Assembly: GCF_000242635.2 (NCBI RefSeq)
Contig: NC_017770.1
Coordinates: forward strand, 3,236,669-3,300,668
Reading direction: 5' to 3'
Origin: Solitalea canadensis DSM 3403
Lineage (GTDB): Bacteria; Bacteroidota; Bacteroidia; Sphingobacteriales; Sphingobacteriaceae
DNA length: 64,000 nt
Both the position numbers and the translations under genes were made by a program. Positions within the stretch are counted from its first letter, which is position 1. The number at the start of each line of letters is the position of its first letter. The notes under the pieces are model-generated. The model made no database searches. It had not been told where the DNA came from and saw nothing but the letters and a program-made list of their open reading frames with translations. This document shows, one piece after another, positions 17,816 through 26,659 of the stretch.

Positions 17816-19060
17816 TTATCTAAGCTTCAATGTTACAATTGATACGATCGCCAAAATGATCCCAATAATCCAGAAGCGGGTTACGATCTTTGATTCATGA
17901 TACCCCTTCTTCTGGAAATGGTGATGTAAAGGCGACATCAGGAAAATCCTGCGTCCTTCTCCAAATTTCTTCTTCGTGTATTTGAAATAGGATACCTGCA
18001 TGATTACTGATAAATTCTCTACTAAGAATATACCGCATAAAACAGGGATCAATAATTCTTTACGGATGATGATGGCGAACGTTGCGATAATTCCTCCTAA
18101 TGCCAAGCTACCTGTATCGCCCATAAACACCTGCGCAGGGAATGCATTATACCATAGAAAACCAATACACGAACCAATAAATGCTCCTGCGAATACCATC
18201 AGCTCACCCGAATTTGGTATGTACATTATGTTCAGATAATCTGCAAAGATCAGGTTACCTGACAGGTAAGCCAGAACACCAAGTGCCACTCCGATAATTG
18301 CGGAAGTTCCCGTTGCCAATCCATCAATACCATCTGTAATATTTGCACCATTTGACACAGCAGTAATAATGATGATTACAGCCAGTATAAAAATGAATGG
18401 TGTATATTTTTCATAATCAGGAAGGAACTTTAATACCTTACCATAATCAAACTCGTTATTCTTATAAAAAGGCACGTTGGTTTTGGTCGACTTCATATCA
18501 CTACCAAAATGACTTGAGCTGATAGTTTTAGCATCTGTTCCCAGCACTTGCTGACTCTGAATTTGTTGTTGTGGTAGCTTTTCGCGGATAACCACGTCTT
18601 TGTGAAAATACATGGTTACGCCCACAACAAGACCAATAATTACCTGACCAAGGATCTTAAATCTTCCAGCTAAACCTTCTTTATCCTTCTTAAATACTTT
18701 GATATAATCATCCAGAAAACCAATACCACCCATCCAAATAGTCGTAATGATCATCAGGATTACATAAATGTTGTTGATCTTCGCAAACAATAAAGTAGGA
18801 ATCAAAATCCCCCCAATAATAATCAGACCACCCATGGTAGGAGTTCCCTGCTTCTCTTTTTGTCCGGCCAATCCCAAATCACGCACTGTTTCACCAACTT
18901 GCAGTCTCAATAAGACATTAATCAATCTACGTCCAAAAACAGTGGTAATGATCAATGAAAGAATAACCGCCATTGCTGTGCGGAATGAGATATATTGAAA
19001 CACCCCCGCTCCAGGGAAGTCATATTCTTTATCAAGCCAGGTGAACAGATAGTAAAGCAT
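17816..19060 (-). CDS. mraY: Phospho-N-acetylmuramoyl-pentapeptide transferase
   Basis: MraY makes lipid I by moving phospho-MurNAc-pentapeptide from UDP to undecaprenyl phosphate. At 414 residues it is about 50 longer than the E. coli enzyme; the extra part, roughly residues 160-215, is a polar glutamine- and serine-rich loop, which I recall as typical of Bacteroidota MraY. Catalytic motifs are [11 protein letters not shown] with Asp117/Asp118, the [15 protein letters not shown] motif, and the C-terminal [15 protein letters not shown] histidine motif. About ten membrane segments are visible. The 133-bp gap to murE contains a REP-like element. Confidence 0.98.
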   Translation of the reverse strand: MLYYLFTWLDKEYDFPGAGVFQYISFRTAMAVILSLIITTVFGRRLINVLLRLQVGETVRDLGLAGQKEKQGTPTMGGLIIIGGILIPTLLFAKINNIYVILMIITTIWMGGIGFLDDYIKVFKKDKEGLAGRFKILGQVIIGLVVGVTMYFHKDVVIREKLPQQQIQSQQVLGTDAKTISSSHFGSDMKSTKTNVPFYKNNEFDYGKVLKFLPDYEKYTPFIFILAVIIIITAVSNGANITDGIDGLATGTSAIIGVALGVLAYLSGNLIFADYLNIMYIPNSGELMVFAGAFIGSCIGFLWYNAFPAQVFMGDTGSLALGGIIATFAIIIRKELLIPVLCGIFLVENLSVIMQVSYFKYTKKKFGEGRRIFLMSPLHHHFQKKGYHESKIVTRFWIIGIILAIVSIVTLKLR

Positions 19061-19112
19061 CTACTTTTTGTATTTATATTTTGTTGGTTAACTGTATCCT
19101 AATATCCTTTTG

Positions 19113-19185
19113 TGTCATGCTGAGGAACGAAGCATCTGTTAATCAAAGCGAGTAACCTAAAGATCCTTTGTACCTCAGGATGACA
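19113..19185. repeat. REP-like inverted-repeat element, copy 2, inside the murE-mraY gap
   Basis: TGTCATGCTGAGG (19113-19125) pairs with CCTCAGGATGACA (19173-19185) with a single mismatch. The interior shares GAAGCATCTGTTAATCAAAGC-like words with the copy at 4127-4204. The hairpin would form in the mRNA between murE and mraY. Confidence 0.8.
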
Positions 19186-19193
19186 GTATATGT

Positions 19194-20648
19194 TTAATTC
19201 CCAAATTGCGTGAGTAACTCTTCTTTATCATCAAAATGATGCTTAACACCATTTATGTCCTGATACTTTTCATGCCCTTTTCCTGCCAACAGAATAATGT
19301 CGCCTGGTTGAGCCAGCATACAGGCAGTTTTAATAGCTTCCCGACGATCAGTAATTGAAACAGTTGAGGTTTTCTTTGATACTGGAATACCCGCTTCCAT
19401 TTCTTTAATAATGAACTGAGGATCTTCAGTGCGTGGATTATCAGAAGTAAGAATAACCTTATCACTGTATTCACAAGCAACTTTTGCCATAACAGGACGT
19501 TTAGTACGATCACGATCGCCTCCGCAACCAATTACTGTTATGATCTTTTCGGTAGGACGACGAATCTCAAGAATCGTTTCCAATACATTTTGAACAGCAT
19601 CCGGAGTATGAGCATAGTCAACTATCCCAATCCTTTTATCCGGTGCAACGATATAATCAAAACGACCTTCAGCCCCATTGAGGGTACTTAAAACACTTAA
19701 AACCTCTTGCTTATCCTGATCAAGTAATGTTGCTGCTGCATAAACAGCTAATAAATTATAAGCGTTGAACTTACCTACCATCTTAAACCATACTTCCTGA
19801 CCATCAATGTTTAACAACATTCCCGTAAAGTGATCTTCAATCAGCTTGGCCTTATAGTCGGCCATGCTTTTTAAGCTGTAGGTTTTCTTTTTAGCTTTGG
19901 TATTCTGCAACATTACCATTCCACGCTTATCATCCACGTTACTTAATGCAAAGGCAGCTGCTGGTAAGTGATCAAAAAATGACTTCTTAGCCTTAAGGTA
20001 TTCGTCAAAAGTTTTATGAAAATCGAGGTGATCATGGGTAATGTTGGTAAACATTCCACCAACGAATACTAATCCCTCAATACGTTTTTGAGCAAGTGCA
20101 TGAGAACTTACTTCCATGAAAGTGTAATCACAACCTTCGTTAACCATATCAGCAAGTAAGCCATTTAGGGCAATTGCATCAGGTGTAGTGTGCGTAGCAG
20201 GAATCACACGGTCTTCAATCTGATTCTGAACCGTTGATATGAGCCCGCATTTATAACCCAAACCTCTGAACAAGTTGAAAAGCAAAGTAGCACAAGTGGT
20301 CTTTCCATTTGTTCCCGTTACACCTATCAATTTCAATCTTGAAGAAGGATGTTCATAAAATGCCGCACCGAGCCAGCCTAAAGCAGCATGACTATCCTCA
20401 ACTTTCACATAAGTAACATCAGGCAAAAGGGTTAAAGGGAACTCCTCACATAAAATAGCAGAAGCACCTTTACCTACAGCCTGTTCAATAAATTTATGGC
20501 CATCAACTGTTGTTCCCTTAACGGCAACAAATAAACAACCTTCATTTACAGCACGAGAGTCAAACGTAATGGAAGAAACCGTTACATCTAATGAACCCTT
20601 TATATCAAGTACAGTAATATTTTCTAATATGTTGTTAAGCTGTCTCAT
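19194..20648 (-). CDS. murE: UDP-MurNAc-tripeptide synthetase (meso-diaminopimelate-adding)
   Basis: MurE adds the third amino acid of the stem peptide. The 484 residues show SRAVNEGCLFVAVKG, the ATP loop TGTNGKTTCA (111-120), the TTPDAIALN and MEVSSHALAQKR motifs, ITHDHLDFHKT, and the specificity motif DNPR in LTSDNPRTEDP. DNPR marks enzymes that use meso-diaminopimelate, in line with the nearby dapA. It starts 3 bp after the ftsI stop. Confidence 0.98.
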   Translation of the reverse strand: MRQLNNILENITVLDIKGSLDVTVSSITFDSRAVNEGCLFVAVKGTTVDGHKFIEQAVGKGASAILCEEFPLTLLPDVTYVKVEDSHAALGWLGAAFYEHPSSRLKLIGVTGTNGKTTCATLLFNLFRGLGYKCGLISTVQNQIEDRVIPATHTTPDAIALNGLLADMVNEGCDYTFMEVSSHALAQKRIEGLVFVGGMFTNITHDHLDFHKTFDEYLKAKKSFFDHLPAAAFALSNVDDKRGMVMLQNTKAKKKTYSLKSMADYKAKLIEDHFTGMLLNIDGQEVWFKMVGKFNAYNLLAVYAAATLLDQDKQEVLSVLSTLNGAEGRFDYIVAPDKRIGIVDYAHTPDAVQNVLETILEIRRPTEKIITVIGCGGDRDRTKRPVMAKVACEYSDKVILTSDNPRTEDPQFIIKEMEAGIPVSKKTSTVSITDRREAIKTACMLAQPGDIILLAGKGHEKYQDINGVKHHFDDKEELLTQFGN

Positions 20649-20651
20649 AGC

Positions 20652-22754
20652 CTATCTTAATTCTAATCCTATTGTATTTCCTTTAATGATCTGGGCACCG
20701 GCAGCAATTGATTGTCCGACAACTCTACCCTTTCCTCTTGCAACTGTTCTTAATCCAGCATTCTCCAATAAATAAATGGCATCCTGCAATCCCATTCCAA
20801 TTACGTTAGGCACTGCATTTTCTGGTACATCCACTTCAGCCATCTTAACAGCGTTGTCATATTTGGCAGTATGTATCCATGTACTTTTAGTGTTTCCACT
20901 CATGGAAATACCTAACTTGTTATAAATATATTCAGTCTCTGTACGATAACCCACTTTAGCCACAGGCACCATGGTCGTATTTTTAACGTATTGCTTCTCG
21001 ATACCCGGATTAATTTCCAATTGAGTTGCATATACTTTATCGGCCACTTCTTTAAATACCGGAGCAGAAACTGCCCCTCCATAGTATAATTTATTGGTTG
21101 GCTCATTGATCAAAACGATCATTGAATATTTAGGATTATCAGCAGGAAAATATCCACAGAATGAAGCCTGATAACGCAAATTTCCTCTGTAACCCAATTT
21201 CCCATTCGCAATCTGAGCTGTTCCTGTTTTACCCGCAATAGGAAAAACAGATGTTTTTAACACTTTAGCTGAACCCTCCTGAACAACGGCCTCCAACAGT
21301 TCCTTAGCCTTTCCGAGTGTTCTGTCAGAAACGATCTTATCCGCCAATACTTTGGTATCAAACGATTGTACTGTTTTACCTAAGTACCTGATCTCTTTTA
21401 CAAATTTTGGAGCCACCATTGTTCCATTGTTGGCAATTGCATTATAAAGCGTTAATGTTTGTAAGGGCGTGATCGTTTGTTCATAGCCTATCGACAACCA
21501 AGGTAACGTTGTTCCATACCAATCTTTATCACCCGGATGCTTAAAATGAGGCCTGGCTTCTCCTGGAATTTGTAAACCCATACGTTTACCCAACCCCAAT
21601 CGCTCCAAACCAGCCACAAACTTAGCAGGATCATTCTTATATGCTTTCCAGATGGCAACTGAAGTTCCTACATTGGAAGACTGCTCGAAAACGGTTTTCA
21701 TCGTTACCCTACCCTCTTTCAGCGTATGAGAATCCTTCATTACACGTCCACGAAATACTCTATATCCTTTACTCACATCAACGGTATCATCCAGGTCAAA
21801 TTTCTTATCTTCAATCGCTACTAAAAATGAAGCTAACTTAAATGTGGAACCCGGCTCTGTAGCCGCACCAATTGCTGTATTATATTTCTCTTCGTACTGC
21901 CCGGGAGCCACACGCATTAAATTGGCAATAGCCCTAATCTCTCCTGTCGAAACCTCCATTAATATTACCGTTCCACTGGCTGCATTTTGCTCTTTTAGTT
22001 GCTTTAACAGTGCATTTTGAGCAACGTCCTGAATATTTACATTAAGAGTTGAAATAATATCGCTGCCATCAACAGGTGCTATTTCCACATCATCATTTAC
22101 AGGCATCCAGACACCACCGGCAATACGTTGCATCAACCGTTTACCCGTTTTACCTGAGATATATTCATTGTAGGCACCTTCTAAACCTACCGGCTTAACA
22201 TCCTGAACGTAATACCCAATGGTACGTGAAGCCAATAATTTAAATGGAAGAATTCGTTTATTTTTTTGAAGAACAATTAAGCCACCTTTGTAACGTCCCA
22301 TATTAAAAATTGGGAAGGTTTTCAGCTCCTTCAATTGATTATAATCGACCTTACGTTGAACCAAAAAATAGCGTTGACCTTCTGATCTCGCTTTCTTCAA
22401 TGCACGGGTATATTCGGCAGAAGTTTTATCTCTAAAAAGATTGGACAACCGATAGCTTAAGGAATCCACCTTATCGCCAAACACTTCATCTGTAATAGGA
22501 TCAGCGTTAACATCCATACGCACTTCGTATTCAGGCATGGAAGTAGCTATTAAGCTGCCATCCTCTGAATAAATACTACCGCGTACAGCCTCCACATTCA
22601 CAAATTTGGTAGTAAGACTGTCGGCCATGCGTGCCCATTTCTTGCCTTGCACAAACTGCAACTGCCAGATACGGAAAACGATAGCAAAAGCGAATAGAAA
22701 CAGAACAGCATATGCTACGTAAACACGAAGTAATATGTCGGTCTTAATTTTCAT
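20652..22754 (-). CDS. ftsI: Penicillin-binding protein 3/FtsI with C-terminal PASTA domain
   Basis: This is the septal peptidoglycan transpeptidase. The 700 residues comprise one N-terminal membrane anchor (about 10-30), a dimerisation domain (from about 50) and the transpeptidase domain, with active-site serine in PGSTFKLASF (Ser303), the SSN motif in FEQSSNVGTS and KTGTAQ near residue 505. A PASTA domain follows at the C-terminus (about 646-700, VPNVIGMGLQDAIYLLENAG). The start overlaps the end of ftsL by 11 bp. PASTA-bearing FtsI in this position is normal for Bacteroidota. Confidence 0.97.
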   Translation of the reverse strand: MKIKTDILLRVYVAYAVLFLFAFAIVFRIWQLQFVQGKKWARMADSLTTKFVNVEAVRGSIYSEDGSLIATSMPEYEVRMDVNADPITDEVFGDKVDSLSYRLSNLFRDKTSAEYTRALKKARSEGQRYFLVQRKVDYNQLKELKTFPIFNMGRYKGGLIVLQKNKRILPFKLLASRTIGYYVQDVKPVGLEGAYNEYISGKTGKRLMQRIAGGVWMPVNDDVEIAPVDGSDIISTLNVNIQDVAQNALLKQLKEQNAASGTVILMEVSTGEIRAIANLMRVAPGQYEEKYNTAIGAATEPGSTFKLASFLVAIEDKKFDLDDTVDVSKGYRVFRGRVMKDSHTLKEGRVTMKTVFEQSSNVGTSVAIWKAYKNDPAKFVAGLERLGLGKRMGLQIPGEARPHFKHPGDKDWYGTTLPWLSIGYEQTITPLQTLTLYNAIANNGTMVAPKFVKEIRYLGKTVQSFDTKVLADKIVSDRTLGKAKELLEAVVQEGSAKVLKTSVFPIAGKTGTAQIANGKLGYRGNLRYQASFCGYFPADNPKYSMIVLINEPTNKLYYGGAVSAPVFKEVADKVYATQLEINPGIEKQYVKNTTMVPVAKVGYRTETEYIYNKLGISMSGNTKSTWIHTAKYDNAVKMAEVDVPENAVPNVIGMGLQDAIYLLENAGLRTVARGKGRVVGQSIAAGAQIIKGNTIGLELR

Positions 22755-23145
22755 TCTTTTTTACAACTATCTTTTTAGGTGGTTCTGTTGATTCTTTTAA
22801 TCCAAGTTTCTCTGCACGTTCAGCAACTTCCGTTTGCTTACTCAGGAACATCAATTCCGCTTTATTGGTCATGTATTCCCAGCGAAGCTCCTTCAGTTCC
22901 TTATTTGCTTTATCTATTTCCCTAACATTACGTTCGGCGAAATGACGGTTAGTTATGTAAAACATAGCGATACCGCCTAGAAAAATAAAGTAGGGAAGCC
23001 ATGAAACTGCTGTTTGCTGTGATAAGTACTCACCTTTCATCAGCAGGGTAAAGAAATTTCGGGGAAGCTGTTTAGGCTCCTTCGATGATTCCTTCATCCG
23101 TGGTTCCAGTTCTTCTTTTAATGTATTTTGAGTCCGATCGTTCAT
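22744..23145 (-). CDS. ftsL: FtsL-like cell division protein
   Basis: The 133-residue bitopic membrane protein has a basic, proline-containing cytoplasmic tail, one membrane segment (about residues 47-65, WLPYFIFLGGIAMFYI) and a coiled coil (about 70-110) ending in a lysine-rich tail. Primary sequence is poorly conserved among FtsL proteins, so the call rests on topology and on its fixed place between rsmH and ftsI. It starts 1 bp after the rsmH stop and overlaps ftsI by 11 bp. Confidence 0.88.
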   Translation of the reverse strand: MNDRTQNTLKEELEPRMKESSKEPKQLPRNFFTLLMKGEYLSQQTAVSWLPYFIFLGGIAMFYITNRHFAERNVREIDKANKELKELRWEYMTNKAELMFLSKQTEVAERAEKLGLKESTEPPKKIVVKKNEN

Positions 23146-23146
23146 G

Positions 23147-24049
23147 CTATAACTTCACTCCTATTCTGAGTTTGGCGCTGCGCGCACGATTGTTTTCTTT
23201 AATTTCTTCTTCTGTTGGAACAATTGCTTTGCGAGTTAATTGTTCAAAAGGTTTTATTTCATTACCAAAGAAATCCTTCTCCACCTCTCCACGAAACTTA
23301 CCTTTATTAATAAAATTCTTAACCAACCGGTCTTCTAACGAATGATAAGACATCACTACCAGGCGACCTCCTGGTTTTAATATTTCAGCCGATTGCTCTA
23401 GCATTTCTTGCAAAGCCTCCAACTCCTGATTCACTTCAATACGAACAGCCTGAAACAACTGCGCATAATACTGATTCTCTTTGCCGCGCTTTACCAATGG
23501 TTTTACAATTTCCTTTAGCTGCGCAATGGTATTAATTGACTCACGTAAGCGAGCTACAACAATCGTTTTGGCAAGTGTCTTTGAATTATGAATCTCGCCA
23601 TACATCCCGAAAATTCGATGTAGTTCAGCCTCGTCATACTCATTTATCACTTTCTTTGCAGTTAGGTCAGAAGTCTGATCCATACGCATATCCAATTCAG
23701 CATCAAAACGAATTGAAAATCCTCTCTTGGCACTATCAAACTGATGAGAGGAAACCCCTAAATCAGCTAATATTCCATCCACCTGTTTAAAACCATTCAG
23801 CTTACAGAATTTCTTCAGATAGCGAAAATTCTGAGCAACAAAAATCAATCGGTCATCCTCAGGTGCATTTTTAGCAGCATCCGGATCCTGATCAAAAGAA
23901 ATCAAAGTACCTTTATCCAAACGCTCTAAAATAGCTTTTGAATGTCCGCCTCCTCCAAAAGTCACATCCACATATACACCGTTTGGATCAATATTTAATC
24001 CATCCAAACACTCTTTCAACATTACGGGGTTATGATAACTCATCTTCAC
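23147..24049 (-). CDS. rsmH: 16S rRNA (cytosine(1402)-N(4))-methyltransferase
   Basis: RsmH (MraW) methylates C1402 of 16S rRNA with SAM. The 300 residues show SYHNPVMLKECLDGL, the SAM-binding VDVTFGGGGHSKAIL, the GILADLGVSSHQFD motif, RGFSIRFDAELDMRMDQ, and the C-terminal YHSLEDRLVKNFI. The ATG at 24049 overlaps mraZ by 20 bp; the third codon (24043) is also ATG and equally plausible. Confidence 0.97.
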   Translation of the reverse strand: MKMSYHNPVMLKECLDGLNIDPNGVYVDVTFGGGGHSKAILERLDKGTLISFDQDPDAAKNAPEDDRLIFVAQNFRYLKKFCKLNGFKQVDGILADLGVSSHQFDSAKRGFSIRFDAELDMRMDQTSDLTAKKVINEYDEAELHRIFGMYGEIHNSKTLAKTIVVARLRESINTIAQLKEIVKPLVKRGKENQYYAQLFQAVRIEVNQELEALQEMLEQSAEILKPGGRLVVMSYHSLEDRLVKNFINKGKFRGEVEKDFFGNEIKPFEQLTRKAIVPTEEEIKENNRARSAKLRIGVKL

Positions 24050-24506
24050 TCCTTTCTCCTATTGCACCACCCATCACTTCTTCTGCCAGCATTGCAAAAT
24101 CTTCAGGTTCTTCATTTAATAAATTATCATAAGCATCTTTCGACCAAACCTCAATACGGTTTGAGTAAGGAAACAATACAAGGTCATTAGTTATTCCCGC
24201 ATATTCTAATAGCGACTTAGGCAATAAAATACGTCCGTTGGCGTCTAACGATAATTCGGTGGCTCCACGGAAGAAATAACGAGCAAAGTTTCTATTCTTC
24301 TGATTATAAAGGTTTAACTTATTTACCTCAGCACTGATCTTTTGCCACTCATTGTAAGGGTAAAGCACTAAACACTTTTCAAAACCTCTATTAATCACAA
24401 ACTTATCAGCGGCCTCTTCAGGCAATTGCTTCTTAAGCCCAGCAGGGATCATAACCCTCCCTTTGGGATCAATTTTGCAATCATATTCACCGATAAATTG
24501 AATCAT
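24030..24506 (-). CDS. mraZ: Transcriptional regulator MraZ
   Basis: MraZ is an AbrB-like, ring-forming DNA-binding protein that represses its own dcw operon in E. coli. The 158 residues carry two SpoVT/AbrB-like repeats, each with the conserved DxxGRxxxP motif: DPKGRVMIPAGL near residue 12 and DANGRILLPKSLL near residue 88. It is the first gene of the cluster, and a set of GTGG boxes spaced by 10 bp lies 47-83 bp upstream of its ATG, consistent with autoregulation. Confidence 0.96.
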   Translation of the reverse strand: MIQFIGEYDCKIDPKGRVMIPAGLKKQLPEEAADKFVINRGFEKCLVLYPYNEWQKISAEVNKLNLYNQKNRNFARYFFRGATELSLDANGRILLPKSLLEYAGITNDLVLFPYSNRIEVWSKDAYDNLLNEEPEDFAMLAEEVMGGAIGERSEDELS

Positions 24507-24552
24507 TTATTGACTTTTGTACAGTATTTCAATGTAAAGGTAGAGATAATTT

Positions 24553-24589
24553 CCACTTACTCCCACTTTTTACCACAAAAGTTTTCCAC
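24553..24589 (-). promoter_or_regulatory. Candidate MraZ operator: GTGG boxes at 10-bp period
   Basis: On the minus strand GTGG occurs at 24573-24576, 24563-24566 and 24553-24556, exactly 10 bp apart, with a fourth at 24586-24589 (13 bp from its neighbour). E. coli and Mycoplasma MraZ sites are G-rich direct repeats (TGGGN or GTGGG type) at about one helical turn. The position just upstream of mraZ makes autoregulation the natural reading. Confidence 0.7.
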
Positions 24590-24764
24590 AGAAAAAGGCT
24601 TATTCACTGACTTTCAAAAACATAGATTTTCCACATTTTTGATATTAATTCGAGGTCTTTTTTATTACTATAGTATAGAAGAACTATTTATTACCCATTC
24701 ATTTTTAATGCAAACAGGCTGATTTCAGGATGAAGTGGAGAAATGTGGGAGAGCTAAAACAGAA

Positions 24765-24813
24765 AAGAACAGTACCCGAAAAATAAGCTATCTATTTTTA
24801 GAATACTGTTCTT
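24765..24813 (-). terminator. Terminator-like hairpin after pitA
   Basis: AAGAACAGTA (24765-24774) pairs with TACTGTTCTT (24804-24813), with further pairing inside the 29-base loop. It begins 19 bp beyond the pitA stop on the minus strand. The following T run is weak. Confidence 0.6.
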
Positions 24814-24831
24814 AATTATGAAATGAAGCTA

Positions 24832-25872
24832 TTAGTTAGCTACAATACTAAATACTTTTAACAACCAGTAAAATCCGGCAGCAAACAAGCCTGAGATAGG
24901 AATGGTAAGCAACCAGGCCCATAACAGGTTAATGGTAACACCCCAGCGAACAGCTGAAATACGTTTAGTTAAACCTACACCGATAATTGATCCGGTAATA
25001 GTATGAGTAGTACTTACAGGAATACCCAATTCAGCGGTGGTAAAAAGGGTAATTGCACCTGCTGTTTCGGCAGCAACTCCCTCAAATGGCGACATTTTGG
25101 TAATCTTAGTACCCATCGTTTTTACGATTTTCCAGCCACCGAACAATGTACCAAAACCAATCGCTGAGTAACAGCCCATCACTACCCATGATGGAATATG
25201 TTTTATCTTACCTCCCACGCGAATTACTTCCATCCATTGAGGCACACTGTCGGGATGTTGATTAGCGTATACTACCAAAGCAGCGGCTATAATACCCATT
25301 ACTTTTTGCGCATCATTACCACCATGTCCTAAACTGAATAAAGCGGACGATAATAATTGCAAACCTTTAAATGTATTATTGAGTTTGTAGGGATTCCCTT
25401 TCCGGCTGAGCCAGAGCATTATTACCGAAATAATATAGGACACCAGCATACCAATAACAGGAGCAGCAACAATAAACAACAAAATTGGAAGAACTACATC
25501 CATTTTTACAACTCCAAAACCAGCATGGGAAATTGCAGCACCTGCAAAACCTCCAATCAGTGTATGAGAAGAGCTGGAAGGAATTCCCATCCACCATGTA
25601 ATTAAATTCCAGATGATAGCAGCGCATAATCCGGCAAAAATAACTTCAAGGGAAATGGCGTCAGTTTTAACGGTTTTGGCAATGGTATCAGCAACATGAA
25701 GTTCAAATATCCAAAATGCCATTACGTTAAAAAAGGCAGCCCAAATAACCGCCTGAACAGGCGTAAGGACTTTAGTAGAGACAATTGTAGCAATAGAATT
25801 TGCGGCATCATGAAAGCCATTGATAAAATCAAAAATCAAGGCTAAAACGATGATTATAATCAGCAGAGTCAT
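24832..25872 (-). CDS. pitA: Inorganic phosphate transporter, PiT family
   Basis: The 346-residue protein is a low-affinity phosphate permease of the PiT family (PF01384). It has about ten membrane segments. The two signature repeats are GFHDAANSIATIVSTKVLTP (about 19-38) near the N-terminus and the GHGGNDAQKVMGI segment with STTHTITGSIIGVGL in the C-terminal half; the latter mirrors SSSHTLIGGFAGAAI in the first half. It lies 24 bp after a DUF47/PhoU-like gene, the usual partner of PiT transporters in Bacteria. Confidence 0.95.
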   Translation of the reverse strand: MTLLIIIIVLALIFDFINGFHDAANSIATIVSTKVLTPVQAVIWAAFFNVMAFWIFELHVADTIAKTVKTDAISLEVIFAGLCAAIIWNLITWWMGIPSSSSHTLIGGFAGAAISHAGFGVVKMDVVLPILLFIVAAPVIGMLVSYIISVIMLWLSRKGNPYKLNNTFKGLQLLSSALFSLGHGGNDAQKVMGIIAAALVVYANQHPDSVPQWMEVIRVGGKIKHIPSWVVMGCYSAIGFGTLFGGWKIVKTMGTKITKMSPFEGVAAETAGAITLFTTAELGIPVSTTHTITGSIIGVGLTKRISAVRWGVTINLLWAWLLTIPISGLFAAGFYWLLKVFSIVAN

Positions 25873-25896
25873 TCGAAAAGCTTTTCGCTGTTAAGT

Positions 25897-26544
25897 TTAT
25901 GAATTCTTTAATACAATTGATGAGATAACGTTGGCAGCATCTTCACACTTATCAGTTGCTAACTCCAACATTGAAAGTACTTCTTTCATCTTGATCAATT
26001 CTTTCACGTCTTCTTCATGTTTGAACAAATCTGCCAGAGCTTGGTCTAATACATTGTCAGCTTTGTTTTCAACGCTATGGATTTTAACGATAGCTTCATG
26101 AATCAACTTCACATTTTTTAGGTTTTGCAACTCCCTTACAGCAATTTGCAATTGTTGCGCACCTTCATGGATCAAATTAATAAGGTCTTTAATTGATTGT
26201 GAGTAATCCATGATATCATACAAAAGAAAATCTTTTGCTGAACCATTTAAGTAATCTGCAACGTCATCAATTTTCGACGCAAGATCATGAATATCTTCAC
26301 GGTCGAAAGGAGTGATAAAATTGCGGCTAAGCTCAGTTAAAATTGCATGAGTAACATCATCACCAACATGCTCGAGGTCCTCGATTTTACGAATCAGCGC
26401 ATTACGCTCTTCCACAGTTTTAGAATTTACCAGCTCAATCATTACAATTGACATGTTGGTAAGGTTGGCTGTGGCTTGCTCAAACAGAGGAAAGAATTTT
26501 TTGTCTTTAGGAACAAAAAATTGAAAAATTGAATTTAACGACAT
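25897..26544 (-). CDS. DUF47 family PhoU-like accessory protein of the phosphate transporter
   Basis: The 215-residue helical protein of the DUF47/PhoU_div family (PF01865) begins FQFFVPKDKKFFPLFEQATANL and contains EDLEHVGDDVTHAILTEL and DREDIHDLASKIDDVADYL, acidic helices that in PhoU bind metal clusters. It probably regulates or supports the PiT transporter encoded immediately downstream. No membrane segment is present. Confidence 0.93.
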   Translation of the reverse strand: MSLNSIFQFFVPKDKKFFPLFEQATANLTNMSIVMIELVNSKTVEERNALIRKIEDLEHVGDDVTHAILTELSRNFITPFDREDIHDLASKIDDVADYLNGSAKDFLLYDIMDYSQSIKDLINLIHEGAQQLQIAVRELQNLKNVKLIHEAIVKIHSVENKADNVLDQALADLFKHEEDVKELIKMKEVLSMLELATDKCEDAANVISSIVLKNS

Positions 26545-26608
26545 AAGACAGCTTGTTTTTTAACAGGCTCCGATTTGTTAATATTAAGATAATATAAAAA
26601 TTCAGTGC

Positions 26609-26648
26609 AAAAAAAATAAGGAAAACGACCTTTTCGCCGCTTTCCTTA
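26609..26648 (-). terminator. Terminator of pgk
   Basis: On the minus strand TAAGGAAA pairs with TTTCCTTA around a GC-containing loop and is followed by eight T. It starts 12 bp past the pgk stop. Confidence 0.82.
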
Positions 26649-26659
26649 CGTACTAAATA

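Larger units (their letters stand above)
24507..24831. other. Promoter region of the dcw cluster and end of the pit operon
   Basis: This 325-bp gap contains the candidate MraZ operator (24553-24589) and the terminator after pitA (24765-24813). Between them is AT-rich sequence with a TTTTCCACA word (24627-24635). Confidence 0.65.

Noticed and set aside
23085-23345. Plus-strand ORFs across the dcw cluster (many of 60-120 codons)
   Set aside because: They lie opposite well-supported genes, have no signal or family features and read as antisense shadows.
8394-24506. Possible absence of murF and murB/ddl from the dcw cluster
   Set aside because: Loss of these genes from the cluster is usual in Bacteroidota; they are normally elsewhere in the genome, so nothing unusual is claimed.
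2858-24635. TTTTCCACA words resembling DnaA boxes at 2858, 10097 (reverse), 24582 and 24627
   Set aside because: About four matches to TTWTNCACA are expected by chance in 64 kb on both strands, and there is no clustering or dnaA/dnaN gene to suggest an origin.
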